Part shown: positions 45,186 through 54,173 of the stretch, piece after piece
Layout: each line of letters begins with the position of its first letter
How positions within the stretch are numbered: position 1 is the first letter of the stretch
Source of the DNA: Pollutimonas bauzanensis
Lineage (GTDB): Bacteria; Pseudomonadota; Gammaproteobacteria; Burkholderiales; Burkholderiaceae_B
DNA: 64,000 nucleotides
Assembly: GCF_900129885.1 (NCBI RefSeq)
Contig: NZ_FQXE01000015.1
Span: forward strand, 1,266-65,265
Direction of reading: 5' to 3'
The notes under the pieces: model-generated
The model's input: only the letters and a program-made list of their open reading frames with translations
Databases searched by the model: none
What the model was told of the DNA's origin: nothing
Program-made: the position numbers and the translations under genes

Positions 45186-46385
45186 ATGACCGTTATCGGA
45201 ACCCCTCTGTCGCCCTCCGCGACAAAAGTCATGCTGCTTGGCTCCGGCGAACTCGGCAAGGAAGTTCTGATCGCGCTGCAACGCCTCGGCGTCGAAACGA
45301 TAGCGGTCGACCGCTATCCCAACGCGCCCGGACACCAGGTGGCCCACCATGCGCGGACCATCCCCATGAGCGACCCTGAACAGCTCAAGGCGCTCATCGA
45401 AGCCGAAAGGCCCGACATCGTCGTGCCGGAAATCGAGGCCATCGCCACCTCGGTGCTGGAAAGCCTCGAGGCGACCGGGCTGCTGCGCGTCATACCCACG
45501 GCGCGCGCGGCGCGTTTGACGATGGACCGCGAAGGCATCCGCCGCCTGGCCGCCGAAACGCTGGGCCTGCCTACCAGCCCCTACCGCTTCTGCGACTCGC
45601 TGGACGAATTGCGCGCCGCGATCGACGGCGGGATCGGCTATCCCTGCGTCGTCAAGCCGGTGATGAGCAGTTCTGGCAAAGGCCAGAGCAAGATCGATGG
45701 CCCCGGCGACGTCCAGCCGGCATGGGACTATGCCATGGCCGGCGGGCGCGTAAGCCGCGGCCGGGTGATCGTCGAAGGCTTTATCGATTTCGACTACGAG
45801 ATCACGCTGCTGACCGTGCGGGCGCTGGGAGCCGGCGGCCAGGCCGAGACGCATTTCTGCGAGCCCATAGGCCATGCGCAAATCGCCGGCGACTATGTGG
45901 AAAGCTGGCAGCCGCATCCCATGCATCCCGCCGCGCTGGAAAAGGCGCAGCATATCGCGCGCGCCGTGACGGACGATCTGGGCGGGCAAGGCATATTCGG
46001 GGTCGAGTTTTTCGTCAAGGGCGAAGAGGTCTGGTTCAGCGAAGTCAGCCCGCGCCCGCACGATACCGGCATGGTGACCATGATCACCCAGTGGCAGAAC
46101 GAATTCGAATTGCACGCGCGGGCCATCCTCGGCCTGCCGGTCAGCACCGCGCTCAAGAGCCCGGGCGCCAGCGCGGTGATCTATGGCGGCGTCGACGCGC
46201 CCGGCGTGGTGTTCGAGGGGGTCAGCGAGGCGCTGCGCATACCCCAGACGGAACTGCGCCTGTTCGGCAAGCCGGAAAGCTATGCGAAGCGCCGCATGGG
46301 GGTCGCGCTGGCCTATGACGACGATGTGGATCGCGCCCGCGAACTGGCCGGGCAGGCCGCGCAGCGCGTAAAGGCGAGGGCCTAG
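45186..46385 (+). CDS. purT: Formate-dependent phosphoribosylglycinamide formyltransferase
   Basis: A 399-residue ATP-grasp enzyme that makes formyl-GAR from GAR, formate and ATP in purine synthesis without folate. The N-terminus [22 protein letters not shown], the ATP-grasp segments [15 protein letters not shown] and [14 protein letters not shown], and the length all match PurT. GGAGAG lies upstream of the ATG at 45186; a longer reading adds an unconserved N-terminus. Its stop overlaps the convergent NIPSNAP gene by four bases. Confidence 0.95.
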   Translation: MTVIGTPLSPSATKVMLLGSGELGKEVLIALQRLGVETIAVDRYPNAPGHQVAHHARTIPMSDPEQLKALIEAERPDIVVPEIEAIATSVLESLEATGLLRVIPTARAARLTMDREGIRRLAAETLGLPTSPYRFCDSLDELRAAIDGGIGYPCVVKPVMSSSGKGQSKIDGPGDVQPAWDYAMAGGRVSRGRVIVEGFIDFDYEITLLTVRALGAGGQAETHFCEPIGHAQIAGDYVESWQPHPMHPAALEKAQHIARAVTDDLGGQGIFGVEFFVKGEEVWFSEVSPRPHDTGMVTMITQWQNEFELHARAILGLPVSTALKSPGASAVIYGGVDAPGVVFEGVSEALRIPQTELRLFGKPESYAKRRMGVALAYDDDVDRARELAGQAAQRVKARA

Positions 46386-46708
46386 CGCAGCGGCGAATAG
46401 TCCGTGGGCGCCAGCAGTTGATTCTCGATCCGCGCGACGATAGGGCCTTCTGCTTCGTAGCGCAGGCGCGCGGCCACCCACTCCGGATCGGCCGAGAACG
46501 CCTCCCATATGCGCTCGCGCTCGGCCAGGCTGCGCCACTGCAGCATGAAGGTCAGCGTCTGGTTGCTCGGGCCGACCATGGTGGTCCAGAAACCCACAGC
46601 CTGGATGCCATGCTTGTCCCAAAGGCCCAGGGTCGCGTCCTGGAAGCGCCGGTGCAGCGCCGGCAGGCGGCCCTGGGCGCAGTGGTAGATACGCAGTTCG
46701 TAGATCAT
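46382..46708 (-). CDS. NIPSNAP-family protein
   Basis: A 108-residue ferredoxin-fold dimeric alpha/beta-barrel protein. It begins [22 protein letters not shown] and has [18 protein letters not shown], typical of the NIPSNAP group. Function is not established; such proteins often sit in catabolic operons. The start overlaps the end of the amino-acid binding-protein gene by four bases, so it is the last gene of the cyclase/ABC operon. Confidence 0.82.
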   Translation of the reverse strand: MIYELRIYHCAQGRLPALHRRFQDATLGLWDKHGIQAVGFWTTMVGPSNQTLTFMLQWRSLAERERIWEAFSADPEWVAARLRYEAEGPIVARIENQLLAPTDYSPLR

Positions 46709-47505
46709 GACGGCGACGAAATCGCCGGCAGATCGGCGCCATGGTATTTCCTGAAGATATCGTTCAACTTGCCGTCGGCGCGGTTCTTTTCGACCCAATC
46801 ATTGAGCCAGGCCAGCAGCGCCGGCTCCCCTTTGCGCATGCCGATGCCCAGATTGAAGTTCTTGACCACGAACTTGGTTTCCATGTCCCTGGCGGGATTC
46901 TTGGTCTGGATCGTACGCAGCAGCGTGGTGGCGGTCGACACGATGGGCGCCTGGCCGCTGACCCCGGCCGTCACCAGCGTCGCATCATCGTCGAACCGGA
47001 CGATCTGGGCGCCTACGGCCTTCTTCATCAGCTCGCCTTCCTGCACATTGCCGCGTGTGATGGCAATTGATTTCCCTTTCAGATCCCCGTAGTCCTTGAT
47101 CGACATCGATTTCGGCGCCGCCACCACGATCTGGACCGCGGAATAGGGAAGGGAAAAATCAATGACCTTGGCGCGCTCCGGGCTGATGGAAAGCGTGGCG
47201 ATGACCACATCCGCCTTGTTCGTTTGCAGGAAGGGAATACGCGTAGGGCCGGTGGCGGGGACGATCTCAAGCTTGACGCCCAGGTCCTGGGCCAGCAGCC
47301 TGGCGGTGTCGACATCCGAGCCATAGGGCTCGAGCGCATCGGTCATCATGCCGTATGGCGGCAAAGACAGTTCAATGGCGACACGTATCTTGCCGGCCTT
47401 GCGGATATCGTCCAGCAAATCGGCGCGCGCCATCGACATGACGAGCGGCACGGACGTCAGCGCCAGGGTGTACTTGAGGATAGTCTTGAGTAAGCGGGGA
47501 TTCAT
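46705..47505 (-). CDS. Polar amino-acid-type ABC transporter substrate-binding protein
   Basis: A 266-residue periplasmic binding protein of the SBP_bac_3 family. A signal sequence (LKYTLALTSVPLVMSMARA) is followed by RVAIELSLPPYGMMTDALEPYGSDVDTA, LEIVPATGPTRIPFLQTNKADVVIATLSISPERAKVIDFSLPY and IAITRGNVQE. The family binds amino acids or related small acids and amides. It is encoded with its ATPase and two permeases. The exact substrate is unknown. Confidence 0.88.
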   Translation of the reverse strand: MNPRLLKTILKYTLALTSVPLVMSMARADLLDDIRKAGKIRVAIELSLPPYGMMTDALEPYGSDVDTARLLAQDLGVKLEIVPATGPTRIPFLQTNKADVVIATLSISPERAKVIDFSLPYSAVQIVVAAPKSMSIKDYGDLKGKSIAITRGNVQEGELMKKAVGAQIVRFDDDATLVTAGVSGQAPIVSTATTLLRTIQTKNPARDMETKFVVKNFNLGIGMRKGEPALLAWLNDWVEKNRADGKLNDIFRKYHGADLPAISSPS

Positions 47506-47565
47506 GATTTGTCTCCGGAGCCTGATCGGCCTGTTTTAAGAAATACGCTGGGCGGCAGCCGCTTT

Positions 47566-48294
47566 TCAAAGCCCGCCGCCGATGAATTTTTGCAATTCCG
47601 GCGTGCGCGGCTTGCGCAAAATGCCAGCATCGCCCGCCTCGTGCACTTTCCCTTCATGCATGTAGATGATCTGGTCGGCGACCTTGGCGGCGAACGACAT
47701 TTCATGGGTGACCAGTATCATGGTCATGCCGCCCTTGGCGAGCGACTCCATCACCTGCAGGACCTCGCCGGTCAACTGCGGGTCGAGCGCCGAGGTCACT
47801 TCGTCGAACAGCATCAGCTGCGGCTCCATCGCCAGCGACCGGGCAATGGCTACCCGCTGCTGCTGGCCGCCCGACAACTGCTCGGGATAAGCGTGCATCT
47901 TGTCGGCCAGGCCCACCTGGCTTATGACCCTTCTGGCGGTCTGCGCCGCCTGGCTGCGCGATTTCCCGCGCACCAGCCTGAGCGCCAGCGACACGTTCTG
48001 CTCGACGTTCAAATGAGGAAACAGGTTATAGCTCTGGAAAACAATGCCCACATCCGTGCGCAATTTCTTCAGGTTCAGTTTGCGGCTGTGCAGGGCATGG
48101 CCGCATACCGTAATCCTGCCGCTGTCTATCGATTCGAGCCGGTCGATGCAGCGCAATGCCGTGCTCTTGCCGGAACCGCTCCTGCCTATGATGGCCACCA
48201 CCTGGCCTTTGGAGACCTCGAACGACACGCCATTCAGCACCTTGTTTGCGCCAAAGCATTTATGGACGTCCTCCACCTTCACGACAGTTGTCAT
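47566..48294 (-). CDS. Polar amino-acid-type ABC transporter ATPase
   Basis: A 242-residue GlnQ-like ATPase with Walker A in IIGRSGSGKSTALRC, Q-loop VFQSYNLFPHLNV, signature QLSGGQQQRVAIARSLAM, Walker B in LMLFDEVTSALDPQL and switch His in LVTHEMSFA. It powers import by the two adjacent permeases. Order in the leftward operon is cyclase, permease, permease, ATPase, binding protein, NIPSNAP. Confidence 0.93.
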   Translation of the reverse strand: MTTVVKVEDVHKCFGANKVLNGVSFEVSKGQVVAIIGRSGSGKSTALRCIDRLESIDSGRITVCGHALHSRKLNLKKLRTDVGIVFQSYNLFPHLNVEQNVSLALRLVRGKSRSQAAQTARRVISQVGLADKMHAYPEQLSGGQQQRVAIARSLAMEPQLMLFDEVTSALDPQLTGEVLQVMESLAKGGMTMILVTHEMSFAAKVADQIIYMHEGKVHEAGDAGILRKPRTPELQKFIGGGL

Positions 48295-48306
48295 GCCATT
48301 ATCTCC

Positions 48307-48978
48307 TCATGCCTGGACGCATACGCGGCGCCCGATCTGCAGTTTTCTTTCCAGCGAGCGGCTCCACCGCGATAGCGGATAGCACAAGGCGAAGTAAATC
48401 AGCGCCATCACTCCAAACACCAGGAAGGGCTCGTATAGCGTGTTGTTTATCACCTGCCCCGCCCTGACCAGTTCAACGAAGCCGACCACCGACGCCAGCG
48501 AGGTATTCTTGACGATCTGCACCAGAAACCCCACTGTGCTGGGCGTGGCGATGCGCAATGCCTGGGGCACGATTACCCTGAACAGGCGCTGGGAGGACGA
48601 GAGCGCCAGGCATTCCGCTGCTTCCCATTGGGCGCGCGGCACCGCCTGCAGCGCCGCGCGCCATATCTCGCCCAGATAAGCGCTGGCATAAATGGTCATG
48701 GCGAAGCCGGCCGCGGCCAGCGGCGGCATATCGAAGCCGAGCAGGCCCAGTCCGAAATACGACAGGAACATCAGGATCAAAAGCGGCGTGCCCTGGATCA
48801 GTTGCACATATATATTGCTGACCCAGCGCAGCGGACGGTGGCGCGAGATCCGCGTCAGGGCGATACCGAAACCGAGAACGCCTCCTCCCGCGAAGCCCAG
48901 CGCGGACAGCCCCACAGTCCAGGCTGCGCCATGCAGCATATAGGCGAGGTAAGTCAGGCTGAAAGTATTGCCATCCAT
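48307..48978 (-). CDS. Polar amino-acid-type ABC transporter permease 2
   Basis: A 223-residue HisM/GlnP-type permease with about five spans. Conserved parts are GTPLLILMFLSYFGLGLLGF and SAYLGEIWRAALQAVPRAQWEAAECLALSS, followed by VPQALRIATPSTVGFLVQIVKNTSLASVV, the EAA-type loop that contacts the ATPase. It pairs with the other permease gene to form the membrane channel. Confidence 0.9.
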   Translation of the reverse strand: MDGNTFSLTYLAYMLHGAAWTVGLSALGFAGGGVLGFGIALTRISRHRPLRWVSNIYVQLIQGTPLLILMFLSYFGLGLLGFDMPPLAAAGFAMTIYASAYLGEIWRAALQAVPRAQWEAAECLALSSSQRLFRVIVPQALRIATPSTVGFLVQIVKNTSLASVVGFVELVRAGQVINNTLYEPFLVFGVMALIYFALCYPLSRWSRSLERKLQIGRRVCVQA

Positions 48979-48988
48979 GCGCGCCTCC

Positions 48989-49672
48989 TCAAGCCGGTGT
49001 GCCCAGCTTGCGCTGCCGGGGAAAGATGATCAAGCCGAGCAGCCAGAATCCCGCCCGCATCAACAGGGACAGCAGCAGGTAAAACAGCGCCGTCACGATA
49101 TAGGCTTCAAACGCGCGGTAAGTCATCGACTGCACCAGGTTGGCCACGGCGGTCAGTTCCTCGGCCGAAATCTGCGATGTGATCGATGTGGCCAGCATCA
49201 GCAGCACAAACTGGCTGGTCAACGCCGGATAAACGCGCTCCATGGCCGGCCGCAGGATGATGTGCCAATATATCTGCAGCGTCGACATCCCCAGGCATTC
49301 GGCTGCCTCGATCTGGCCCGGATGGACCGACTCGATGCCGGCCCGCATGATTTCGGTGGTGTAGGCCCCTACGTTCACGATCAGCGTGATAACCGCGGCG
49401 ACCGTTGCAGGCATGGCCAGGCCGATGCTGGCAAAGCCGAAATACATCAGGAACACCTGCACCAGCAGCGGCGTGTTCCGGATACCTTCCACATACACGC
49501 CGGCCAGCATATTGAGCCAGCGCACGCGGCTGCCGCGCGCCACCGCGCATAAAGTGCCGAGGACAAAGCCCAGCACCGTGGCGCCGAAGGACAGCTGAAT
49601 GGTCAGCCATGCCCCATGCAGGAACTGCGGCCAGTATCCCAGCACATCGGAAAAATCGAAACGGTATTGCAT
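48989..49672 (-). CDS. Polar amino-acid-type ABC transporter permease 1
   Basis: A 227-residue HisQ/GlnP-type permease. It contains NTPLLVQVFLMYFGFASIGLAM and AYTTEIMRAGIESVHPGQIEAAECLGMS followed by ILRPAMERVYPALTSQFVLLMLATSI, the ATPase-coupling loop. It is 10 bases from the second permease and starts 4 bases after the cyclase stop. The two subunits make a heterodimeric importer. Confidence 0.9.
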   Translation of the reverse strand: MQYRFDFSDVLGYWPQFLHGAWLTIQLSFGATVLGFVLGTLCAVARGSRVRWLNMLAGVYVEGIRNTPLLVQVFLMYFGFASIGLAMPATVAAVITLIVNVGAYTTEIMRAGIESVHPGQIEAAECLGMSTLQIYWHIILRPAMERVYPALTSQFVLLMLATSITSQISAEELTAVANLVQSMTYRAFEAYIVTALFYLLLSLLMRAGFWLLGLIIFPRQRKLGTPA

Positions 49673-49676
49673 GCCG

Positions 49677-50762
49677 TCACACTGTCGCCACGGGCGTGGC
49701 CGGCGAACCGACGGCGCCCGGCAAGCGCAAAGGCGGAGCGGTCAGCAGAAACCGGCTGCGCCCATGCTCGCGCAGATAGTTTGCCAGCGGCGTCAGGTGC
49801 CAGAGCTCGCCCAGGTGCACGCCGAGCTTGAACAGGCAATGTTCGTGCAAAGGCAGCGCCGCGCAGCAGCCATCGGCTTCCCGGGCGGGCTGCGCCTCTA
49901 CGGCATAATTGTCGGCGATGAGCGCCGCCAGGCCGCTATCGCTTATCCATTGCAGCAGCCTGTCGTCGCGCCCGTCGAGCACCGCGCAACATCCGGTCAT
50001 GACGTCGGCATGCGGGCGCTTGCCCATGCCGAGCAGGACTTGGGCGAAGCCGGTGTGCAGACAGACCATGTCGCCTGGGGTGACCTCGACGCCATCGCTT
50101 TCCATGACGCGCATCAGCGTATCGTAGCCAACCATGATCCGTTCATTCCCCAGATGGGCGTGCAGGTCTATCATCACCGCCCTGCCCTGGACGCAGCGCT
50201 CCGCCATGTTCTCGATGCCCAGCGCGCGCGCGGCCGAAGTCGAGGACGGGTATGGCCCCCGGGGAGCGCCCGCGTCCTCGGCCGATTCCGGGCCGATGAT
50301 GTCGATGTGGGCGCGATAACCGTTGTAGAACACCGGTTCGGGAATGCCATCGCCATCGGCGTCGAACATCTGGCCCACGTGCGCCAGGGCGTCCCACTGG
50401 GTCGAATACTGCAGATGAAGAATGGCCAGATCGTCGCACAGGACGTCCGTGCGTTCGATATGCTCGCCGAACAGGCGGTAGTTCATATTGGGCCGGCCGT
50501 TGCGCAGGGTCGGACGCAGCACGGGGGGATGGCGCTTTTCGTTGAGCACGTTGCCGCCGGGGAAATCCAGCGGCAGGCTCAGACAGAACGCGCGGCCGGC
50601 CTTCACCTCCGCGATGCCTTGCAACAGCTTTTCGGCCGTCAGCAGATTCATTCGGCCGGCCTGGTCGTCCATGCCGAAGTCGCCCCAGTTTGAGCCGGCG
50701 GGCCGCTGTTTCCAGCGTTCGGAGGTAAGCGCTTTCTTATGCGTTGGGGCGGCGGGTTGCAT
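49677..50762 (-). CDS. Cyclase-family (kynurenine-formamidase-like) metal hydrolase
   Basis: A 361-residue PF04199-type hydrolase. The central HLQYSTQWDALAHVGQMFDADGDG carries the metal-binding pattern with Asp and His, and later SDGVEVTPGDMVCLHTGFAQVLLG is conserved in this family, which includes kynurenine formamidases and isatin hydrolases. It is longer than classical KynB (about 210 residues), like the extended cyclase group found with transporters. It leads the ABC operon, so it probably acts on the imported compound or an amide of it. Divergent from an XRE regulator. Confidence 0.82.
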   Translation of the reverse strand: MQPAAPTHKKALTSERWKQRPAGSNWGDFGMDDQAGRMNLLTAEKLLQGIAEVKAGRAFCLSLPLDFPGGNVLNEKRHPPVLRPTLRNGRPNMNYRLFGEHIERTDVLCDDLAILHLQYSTQWDALAHVGQMFDADGDGIPEPVFYNGYRAHIDIIGPESAEDAGAPRGPYPSSTSAARALGIENMAERCVQGRAVMIDLHAHLGNERIMVGYDTLMRVMESDGVEVTPGDMVCLHTGFAQVLLGMGKRPHADVMTGCCAVLDGRDDRLLQWISDSGLAALIADNYAVEAQPAREADGCCAALPLHEHCLFKLGVHLGELWHLTPLANYLREHGRSRFLLTAPPLRLPGAVGSPATPVATV

Positions 50763-50900
50763 TGCGATAGTCTAATTTTTGATACGATGTCTCATTATTC
50801 GCTATAATTACAAATTATGGTAATAGGTATAATCCCTAGACCCTCCGCGGCATGGGACAAAGTAGTGTGATCCATCCGGGCAAACCAGCAGGGAAAAAGC
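50763..50900. promoter_or_regulatory. Divergent promoter/operator between the cyclase operon and the XRE regulator
   Basis: An AT-rich 138-base region between divergent genes. A perfect inverted repeat ATAATT-ACA-AATTAT lies at 50804-50818, and a consensus -10 TATAAT for the rightward gene lies at 50828-50833. The repeat sits over the -35 region of the regulator, as expected for an autorepressor. Promoter directions are inferred. Confidence 0.55.
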
Positions 50901-51788
50901 ATGGCAATGGGTTTCAACCGCGCAGAAATAGGCTCCCGGGTCCGGGCATACCGCTTGGGCGCCGGCTTCAACGCCGATCAACTGGCCTCCAAGCTCGGCG
51001 TATCGCGTGCCGCGCTATACCGTATCGAACAGGGCGAAATCGTCAAGGTCGACGTATTGGAAAATATCGCCGCGATCCTGGGAACGAGCCTGGCCTCGCT
51101 CCTGGGGGTGGGCGCGGAGTATCACTCGAACGCCGCCAGCTACCAGGCGCGGATGCAGCAACTGGAAAAGAACGCAAGCCATATCGTCGCCCTGTTCAGC
51201 CCCCTGTCCTATCTTCTGACAACAGAGGACTATGACAAAGACCTGGCGGTCATGCTGGAAGAATCGGTTTCCCCCCGCACCAGGCAGCGCGCCGACCGCA
51301 AGACCGAACAGCAGGCGGTACTCAAGACCCTGAGCGAACGCCGCAAGCAGGCGCGAGAGCGCAAGCCGTCGATCACCTGCCTGATTTCCCTGGAAGAGCT
51401 GCGCCGCCTGGTCACCCTGGGGCTGGTGGGACGGCTGGGGCTGCCCGCCGCCGTCATCGCCAAACGGCGCGCGGCGGCGCGGCGCGAAGTCCAGCACCTG
51501 GCGGACATGATGACGACCGAGCCGGTCGGCATACAGATCGGGCTGATCGAGGACGTCGCACCCAACGTCGCATTCCAGCTGTTCTACAAAGGGAACGATG
51601 TCTTGCTGGGCACCAGCCCGTTTCGCATCGCCGAACTGCCGAATCTGCACGTGGGAGTGGCCATGATCACCTCGAATCCGGAGGCCGTCGACCTGCACGT
51701 GCAACTGTTCGACCAGCTATGGGGGGTGTGCAAGCGCGGCTCTGAAGGCGCCCGGCTGCTCGAGGATATGATCAAGCAGAAATTCTGA
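50901..51788 (+). CDS. XRE-family transcriptional regulator
   Basis: A 295-residue regulator with an N-terminal XRE HTH (GSRVRAYRLGAGFNADQLASKLGVSRAALYRIEQGE). A middle helical region follows, then a C-terminal domain (LVTLGLVGRLGLPAAVIAKRRAAARREVQHLADMM through MITSNPEAVDLHVQLFDQLWGVCKRG) that I do not recognise as a cupin. It is likely a ligand sensor. Divergent from the cyclase/ABC operon, which it probably controls. A second in-frame ATG lies two codons in. Confidence 0.78.
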   Translation: MAMGFNRAEIGSRVRAYRLGAGFNADQLASKLGVSRAALYRIEQGEIVKVDVLENIAAILGTSLASLLGVGAEYHSNAASYQARMQQLEKNASHIVALFSPLSYLLTTEDYDKDLAVMLEESVSPRTRQRADRKTEQQAVLKTLSERRKQARERKPSITCLISLEELRRLVTLGLVGRLGLPAAVIAKRRAAARREVQHLADMMTTEPVGIQIGLIEDVAPNVAFQLFYKGNDVLLGTSPFRIAELPNLHVGVAMITSNPEAVDLHVQLFDQLWGVCKRGSEGARLLEDMIKQKF

Positions 51789-51808
51789 GCGCGCGGCCGA
51801 AGGCGGCG

Positions 51809-51842
51809 GCTGCAGCCATCGTTATGCTGCAGCCATCGCTAT
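51809..51842. repeat. 17-bp tandem duplication
   Basis: GCTGCAGCCATCGTTAT at 51809-51825 is followed directly by GCTGCAGCCATCGCTAT at 51826-51842, one mismatch. The second copy overlaps the last codons and stop of queD. It looks like a recent slippage duplication at the 3' boundary. Confidence 0.8.
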
Positions 51843-52282
51843 GCAAGCACGTCGACCCAGCAGTTGGGGGTTTCGTACAATCGTATCCGGCTCAGGCGCA
51901 AACTGCCGCCGAATTGACGCGCATAGTGCGGCGCCAGCGTGTCGAAGGCCAGATGGGCCAGGTTTTCCGCCGTCGGGATGCTGTCGATGATCACCGTTTT
52001 ATGATTTTCCAGAGATTCCAGAAAATCGACGACAGCCGTATCGCCCTTGAAAACCAGGAAGGCATGATCCCATTGGTCGATGATGTGCTTCCTGGCTATC
52101 GATTTGATTTCCGAGAAGTCCATCACCATGCCGTTGTCGGATTGGCCGGGCGCGGCGATCACCTCGCCCTCCAGAGTGATTTCCAGGACGTAGCGGTGGC
52201 CGTGCAGATTCCGGCACTGGCTGCGGTGATCGGGAATCCGGTGTCCCGCGTCGAATTCGAGCTTTCTGGTAATGCTAGTCAT
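51839..52282 (-). CDS. queD: 6-carboxy-5,6,7,8-tetrahydropterin synthase
   Basis: A 147-residue enzyme that makes carboxytetrahydropterin from dihydroneopterin triphosphate, an early step of queuosine (preQ0) synthesis. Zinc ligands are in the FDAGHRI and NLHGHRYV segments, and [19 protein letters not shown] is conserved. Start at [10 protein letters not shown]. Its start overlaps the queC end by eight bases. The gene order queE-queC-queD in one leftward operon covers the steps to preQ0 after GTP cyclohydrolase. Confidence 0.93.
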   Translation of the reverse strand: MTSITRKLEFDAGHRIPDHRSQCRNLHGHRYVLEITLEGEVIAAPGQSDNGMVMDFSEIKSIARKHIIDQWDHAFLVFKGDTAVVDFLESLENHKTVIIDSIPTAENLAHLAFDTLAPHYARQFGGSLRLSRIRLYETPNCWVDVLA

Positions 52283-52985
52283 GGGACGCCTCCATGCCGG
52301 CGGAGAATTCCCGGTAGCCCCGGGCGCGCAGCTCGCAAGCCGGGCAGGTCCCGCAGCCATAGCCCCAGTCGTGCCGGACCGAGCGGTCGCCCATGTAGCA
52401 GGTATGGGTATGCTCCTGCGTCAGCGCGATCAGCCTGGGCCCGCCGATTTCGGCGGCGAGCCGCCAGGTCGCGGCCTTGTCCAGCCACATGAGCGGCGTT
52501 TCGATGCGGAAGTGCTGCTCCATGCCCAGATTCAGCGCCAATTGCAGGGCCTGCATCGTGTTGTCGCGGCAGTCCGGATAGCCGGAGTAGTCCGTCTCGC
52601 ACATGCCGCCCACCAGCGCATCGATGCCGCGCCGATAGGCCAGCGCCGCGGCATAGGTCAGGAAGATCAGGTTGCGCCCCGGCACAAAGGTGTTGGGCAA
52701 GCCATTGTCGGCGAATGCGATTTCCTTTTCGGCGGTGAGGGCGCAATCCGACAACTGGCCCAGCAGGCTCAGATCCAGGACATGATCCTCGCCCAGGCGC
52801 GGGGCCCAGTCGGGAAACTGGCTTCTGAATTCCTTGAGCACCGTCTGGCGGCATTCCATTTCGACGGCGTGGCGCTGGCCGTAATCGAAGCCCACGGTTT
52901 CAACGGCGGAATAGCGGGTCAGGGCCCAGGCCAGGCAGGCCGTTGAATCCTGCCCGCCGGAAAAGAGTACGAGTGCGCGCGGCAT
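52275..52985 (-). CDS. queC: 7-cyano-7-deazaguanine synthase
   Basis: A 236-residue ATP-dependent enzyme that converts 7-carboxy-7-deazaguanine to preQ0. The PP-loop [15 protein letters not shown] opens the protein. The C-terminal zinc site [14 protein letters not shown], with an earlier Cys in YGCGTC, is typical of QueC. It lies between queE and queD with short spacings, so the three are cotranscribed. Confidence 0.95.
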   Translation of the reverse strand: MPRALVLFSGGQDSTACLAWALTRYSAVETVGFDYGQRHAVEMECRQTVLKEFRSQFPDWAPRLGEDHVLDLSLLGQLSDCALTAEKEIAFADNGLPNTFVPGRNLIFLTYAAALAYRRGIDALVGGMCETDYSGYPDCRDNTMQALQLALNLGMEQHFRIETPLMWLDKAATWRLAAEIGGPRLIALTQEHTHTCYMGDRSVRHDWGYGCGTCPACELRARGYREFSAGMEASHD

Positions 52986-52986
52986 G

Positions 52987-53619
52987 CTATCGAATTCCGA
53001 TCAATTTGTGGGTTTGAATGCTCAGGCGCCAGCGGGGATGGGCCAGGCAATACGCAATCGCCGCCCGCGTATTGGCGGCCTGGTCGGGCCCGTCCATGGG
53101 CTGCAGCCAGAACTCATCGAACGGCAAGTCTTCGAATTCGGCGGGGTCCATGCCCGCTTGCGGGAACACCAGCTTGAGCTCCTGCCCCTGGCGGACTATC
53201 CATTCGGTGCCCGCCTTGGGGCTGGTACAGAGCCAATCGATGCCCGCGGGGGGAAGCACCGTTCCATTGGTTTCCACGGCAATTTCGAAACCCCGTTCAT
53301 GAACCGCGGCTATCAAAGCCTCGTCCAGCTGGAGCAAGGGTTCGCCCCCCGTGAATACCACGAACCTATGCCGCTCCTGGCCGCCCCAGGCCGCCTGAAG
53401 CAGGTCCGCCAATTGCGCGGTGGTTTTGTATTTGCCGCCCAGCGTGCCGTCGGTGCCGACAAAGTCGGTGTCGCAGAACTGGCATTGAGCCGTGCCGCGA
53501 TCCTGTTCACGCCCCGACCAGAGGTTGCAGCCGGAAAACCGGCAAAACACCGCGGGGCGGCCTGCCTGGGCGCCCTCTCCCTGCAGGGTGAGAAAGATTT
53601 CCTTAACTGAATAAGTCAC
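52987..53619 (-). CDS. queE: 7-carboxy-7-deazaguanine synthase (GTG start)
   Basis: A 210-residue radical SAM enzyme that rearranges carboxytetrahydropterin into the deazaguanine core. The cluster motif is CX14CX2C (Cys in SGCNLW, then QCQFCDT), the variant described for Burkholderia QueE and different from the canonical CX3CX2C. GGEPLLQ, the SAM-binding GGE motif, is present. The start is GTG with AAAGG upstream; the peptide begins [15 protein letters not shown], matching family starts. Confidence 0.94.
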   Translation of the reverse strand: MTYSVKEIFLTLQGEGAQAGRPAVFCRFSGCNLWSGREQDRGTAQCQFCDTDFVGTDGTLGGKYKTTAQLADLLQAAWGGQERHRFVVFTGGEPLLQLDEALIAAVHERGFEIAVETNGTVLPPAGIDWLCTSPKAGTEWIVRQGQELKLVFPQAGMDPAEFEDLPFDEFWLQPMDGPDQAANTRAAIAYCLAHPRWRLSIQTHKLIGIR

Positions 53620-53678
53620 ACGTACTTTACCTTTGCAATCAAAATGGGGAATCCATTCCGATCGAACTGCTCAACGAT

Positions 53679-53837
53679 ATGGATGCCGCCAGGCGGCGCA
53701 TCCTGGCGTCGGTTTCTGAAATGGGGATGAAGGCGGCCAGCGTCCGGGCGCTGGCTGGCATTGATCATGGGTATTGTATTTCATTGGCTGCGCCGGAGGT
53801 GACGCCCATGGGGAAGCGCGCCGTTCCGTGGCCATAG
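53679..53837 (+). pseudogene. Possible short ORF or gene remnant
   Basis: Reads MDAARRRILASVSEMGMKAA near the start; 52 residues. Codons for about the first 30 residues are G/C-ending as in real genes here, then composition drifts. No ribosome site or family is apparent. It may be the decayed end of a gene or chance. Confidence 0.2.
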
Positions 53838-53876
53838 GCCATGCCGCCACAGATTGCTCAGAGATGGCGATGAATA

Positions 53877-53910
53877 ATTGTATTCAATAATAAGTTAAAT
53901 TGTATTCAGT
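53877..53910. promoter_or_regulatory. Two TTGTATTCAA-type operator candidates
   Basis: ATTGTATTCAAT at 53877-53888 and ATTGTATTCAGT at 53899-53910 differ by one and two bases from the perfect palindrome ATTGTATACAAT upstream of the GntR gene. Spacing is 22 bases, about two helical turns, fitting cooperative binding of a FadR/GntR-type dimer. Confidence 0.5.
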
Positions 53911-54056
53911 ATTGTCCCGGAATTCATCATCAACGCGGCACAGCCATGGTGCACAGGCACTTGTATAGTGCAATTCCCACATCAAACCGGGCACGGATTT
54001 CGCAGAAAATTCCGGGCACTTCCGCGCCATGGCGCGGCGCTGAGTGCGCAGTCCGG

Positions 54057-54089
54057 TTGAATACAAACAAAACCCTATTTTGAATACAT
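54057..54089. promoter_or_regulatory. Two inverted copies of the TTGTATTCAA motif
   Basis: TTGAATACAA at 54057-54066 and TTGAATACAT at 54080-54089 are the same motif on the other strand, spaced 23 bases, within about 110 bases of the first gene of the operon. They are candidate repressor sites over the promoter. Confidence 0.45.
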
Positions 54090-54173
54090 GCTGGATAAAT
54101 ATGGCATGCAAATTGCGTATAGACCAGCAGAACTTTCCCTTTGCTTTGCCGAATCTGTCCAGGAGTCATTCTT

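Larger units (their letters stand above)
53620..54173. promoter_or_regulatory. Regulatory region upstream of the ABC/racemase/hydantoinase operon
   Basis: About 550 bases. The left part, 53679-53837, reads as a short 52-residue open frame with GC-rich codons at first and may be a gene remnant. The right part is AT-rich and holds four TTGTATTCAA-like motifs: 53877-53888, 53899-53910, and inverted copies at 54057-54066 and 54080-54089. These match palindromes upstream of the GntR gene. A -10-like TATAGA lies near 54116, and AGGAG precedes the first gene. Confidence 0.55.

Noticed and set aside
53620-53700. Possible preQ1 riboswitch before queE
   Set aside because: I see no H-type pseudoknot pattern or A-rich tail in the short leader, and queE has a normal ribosome site.
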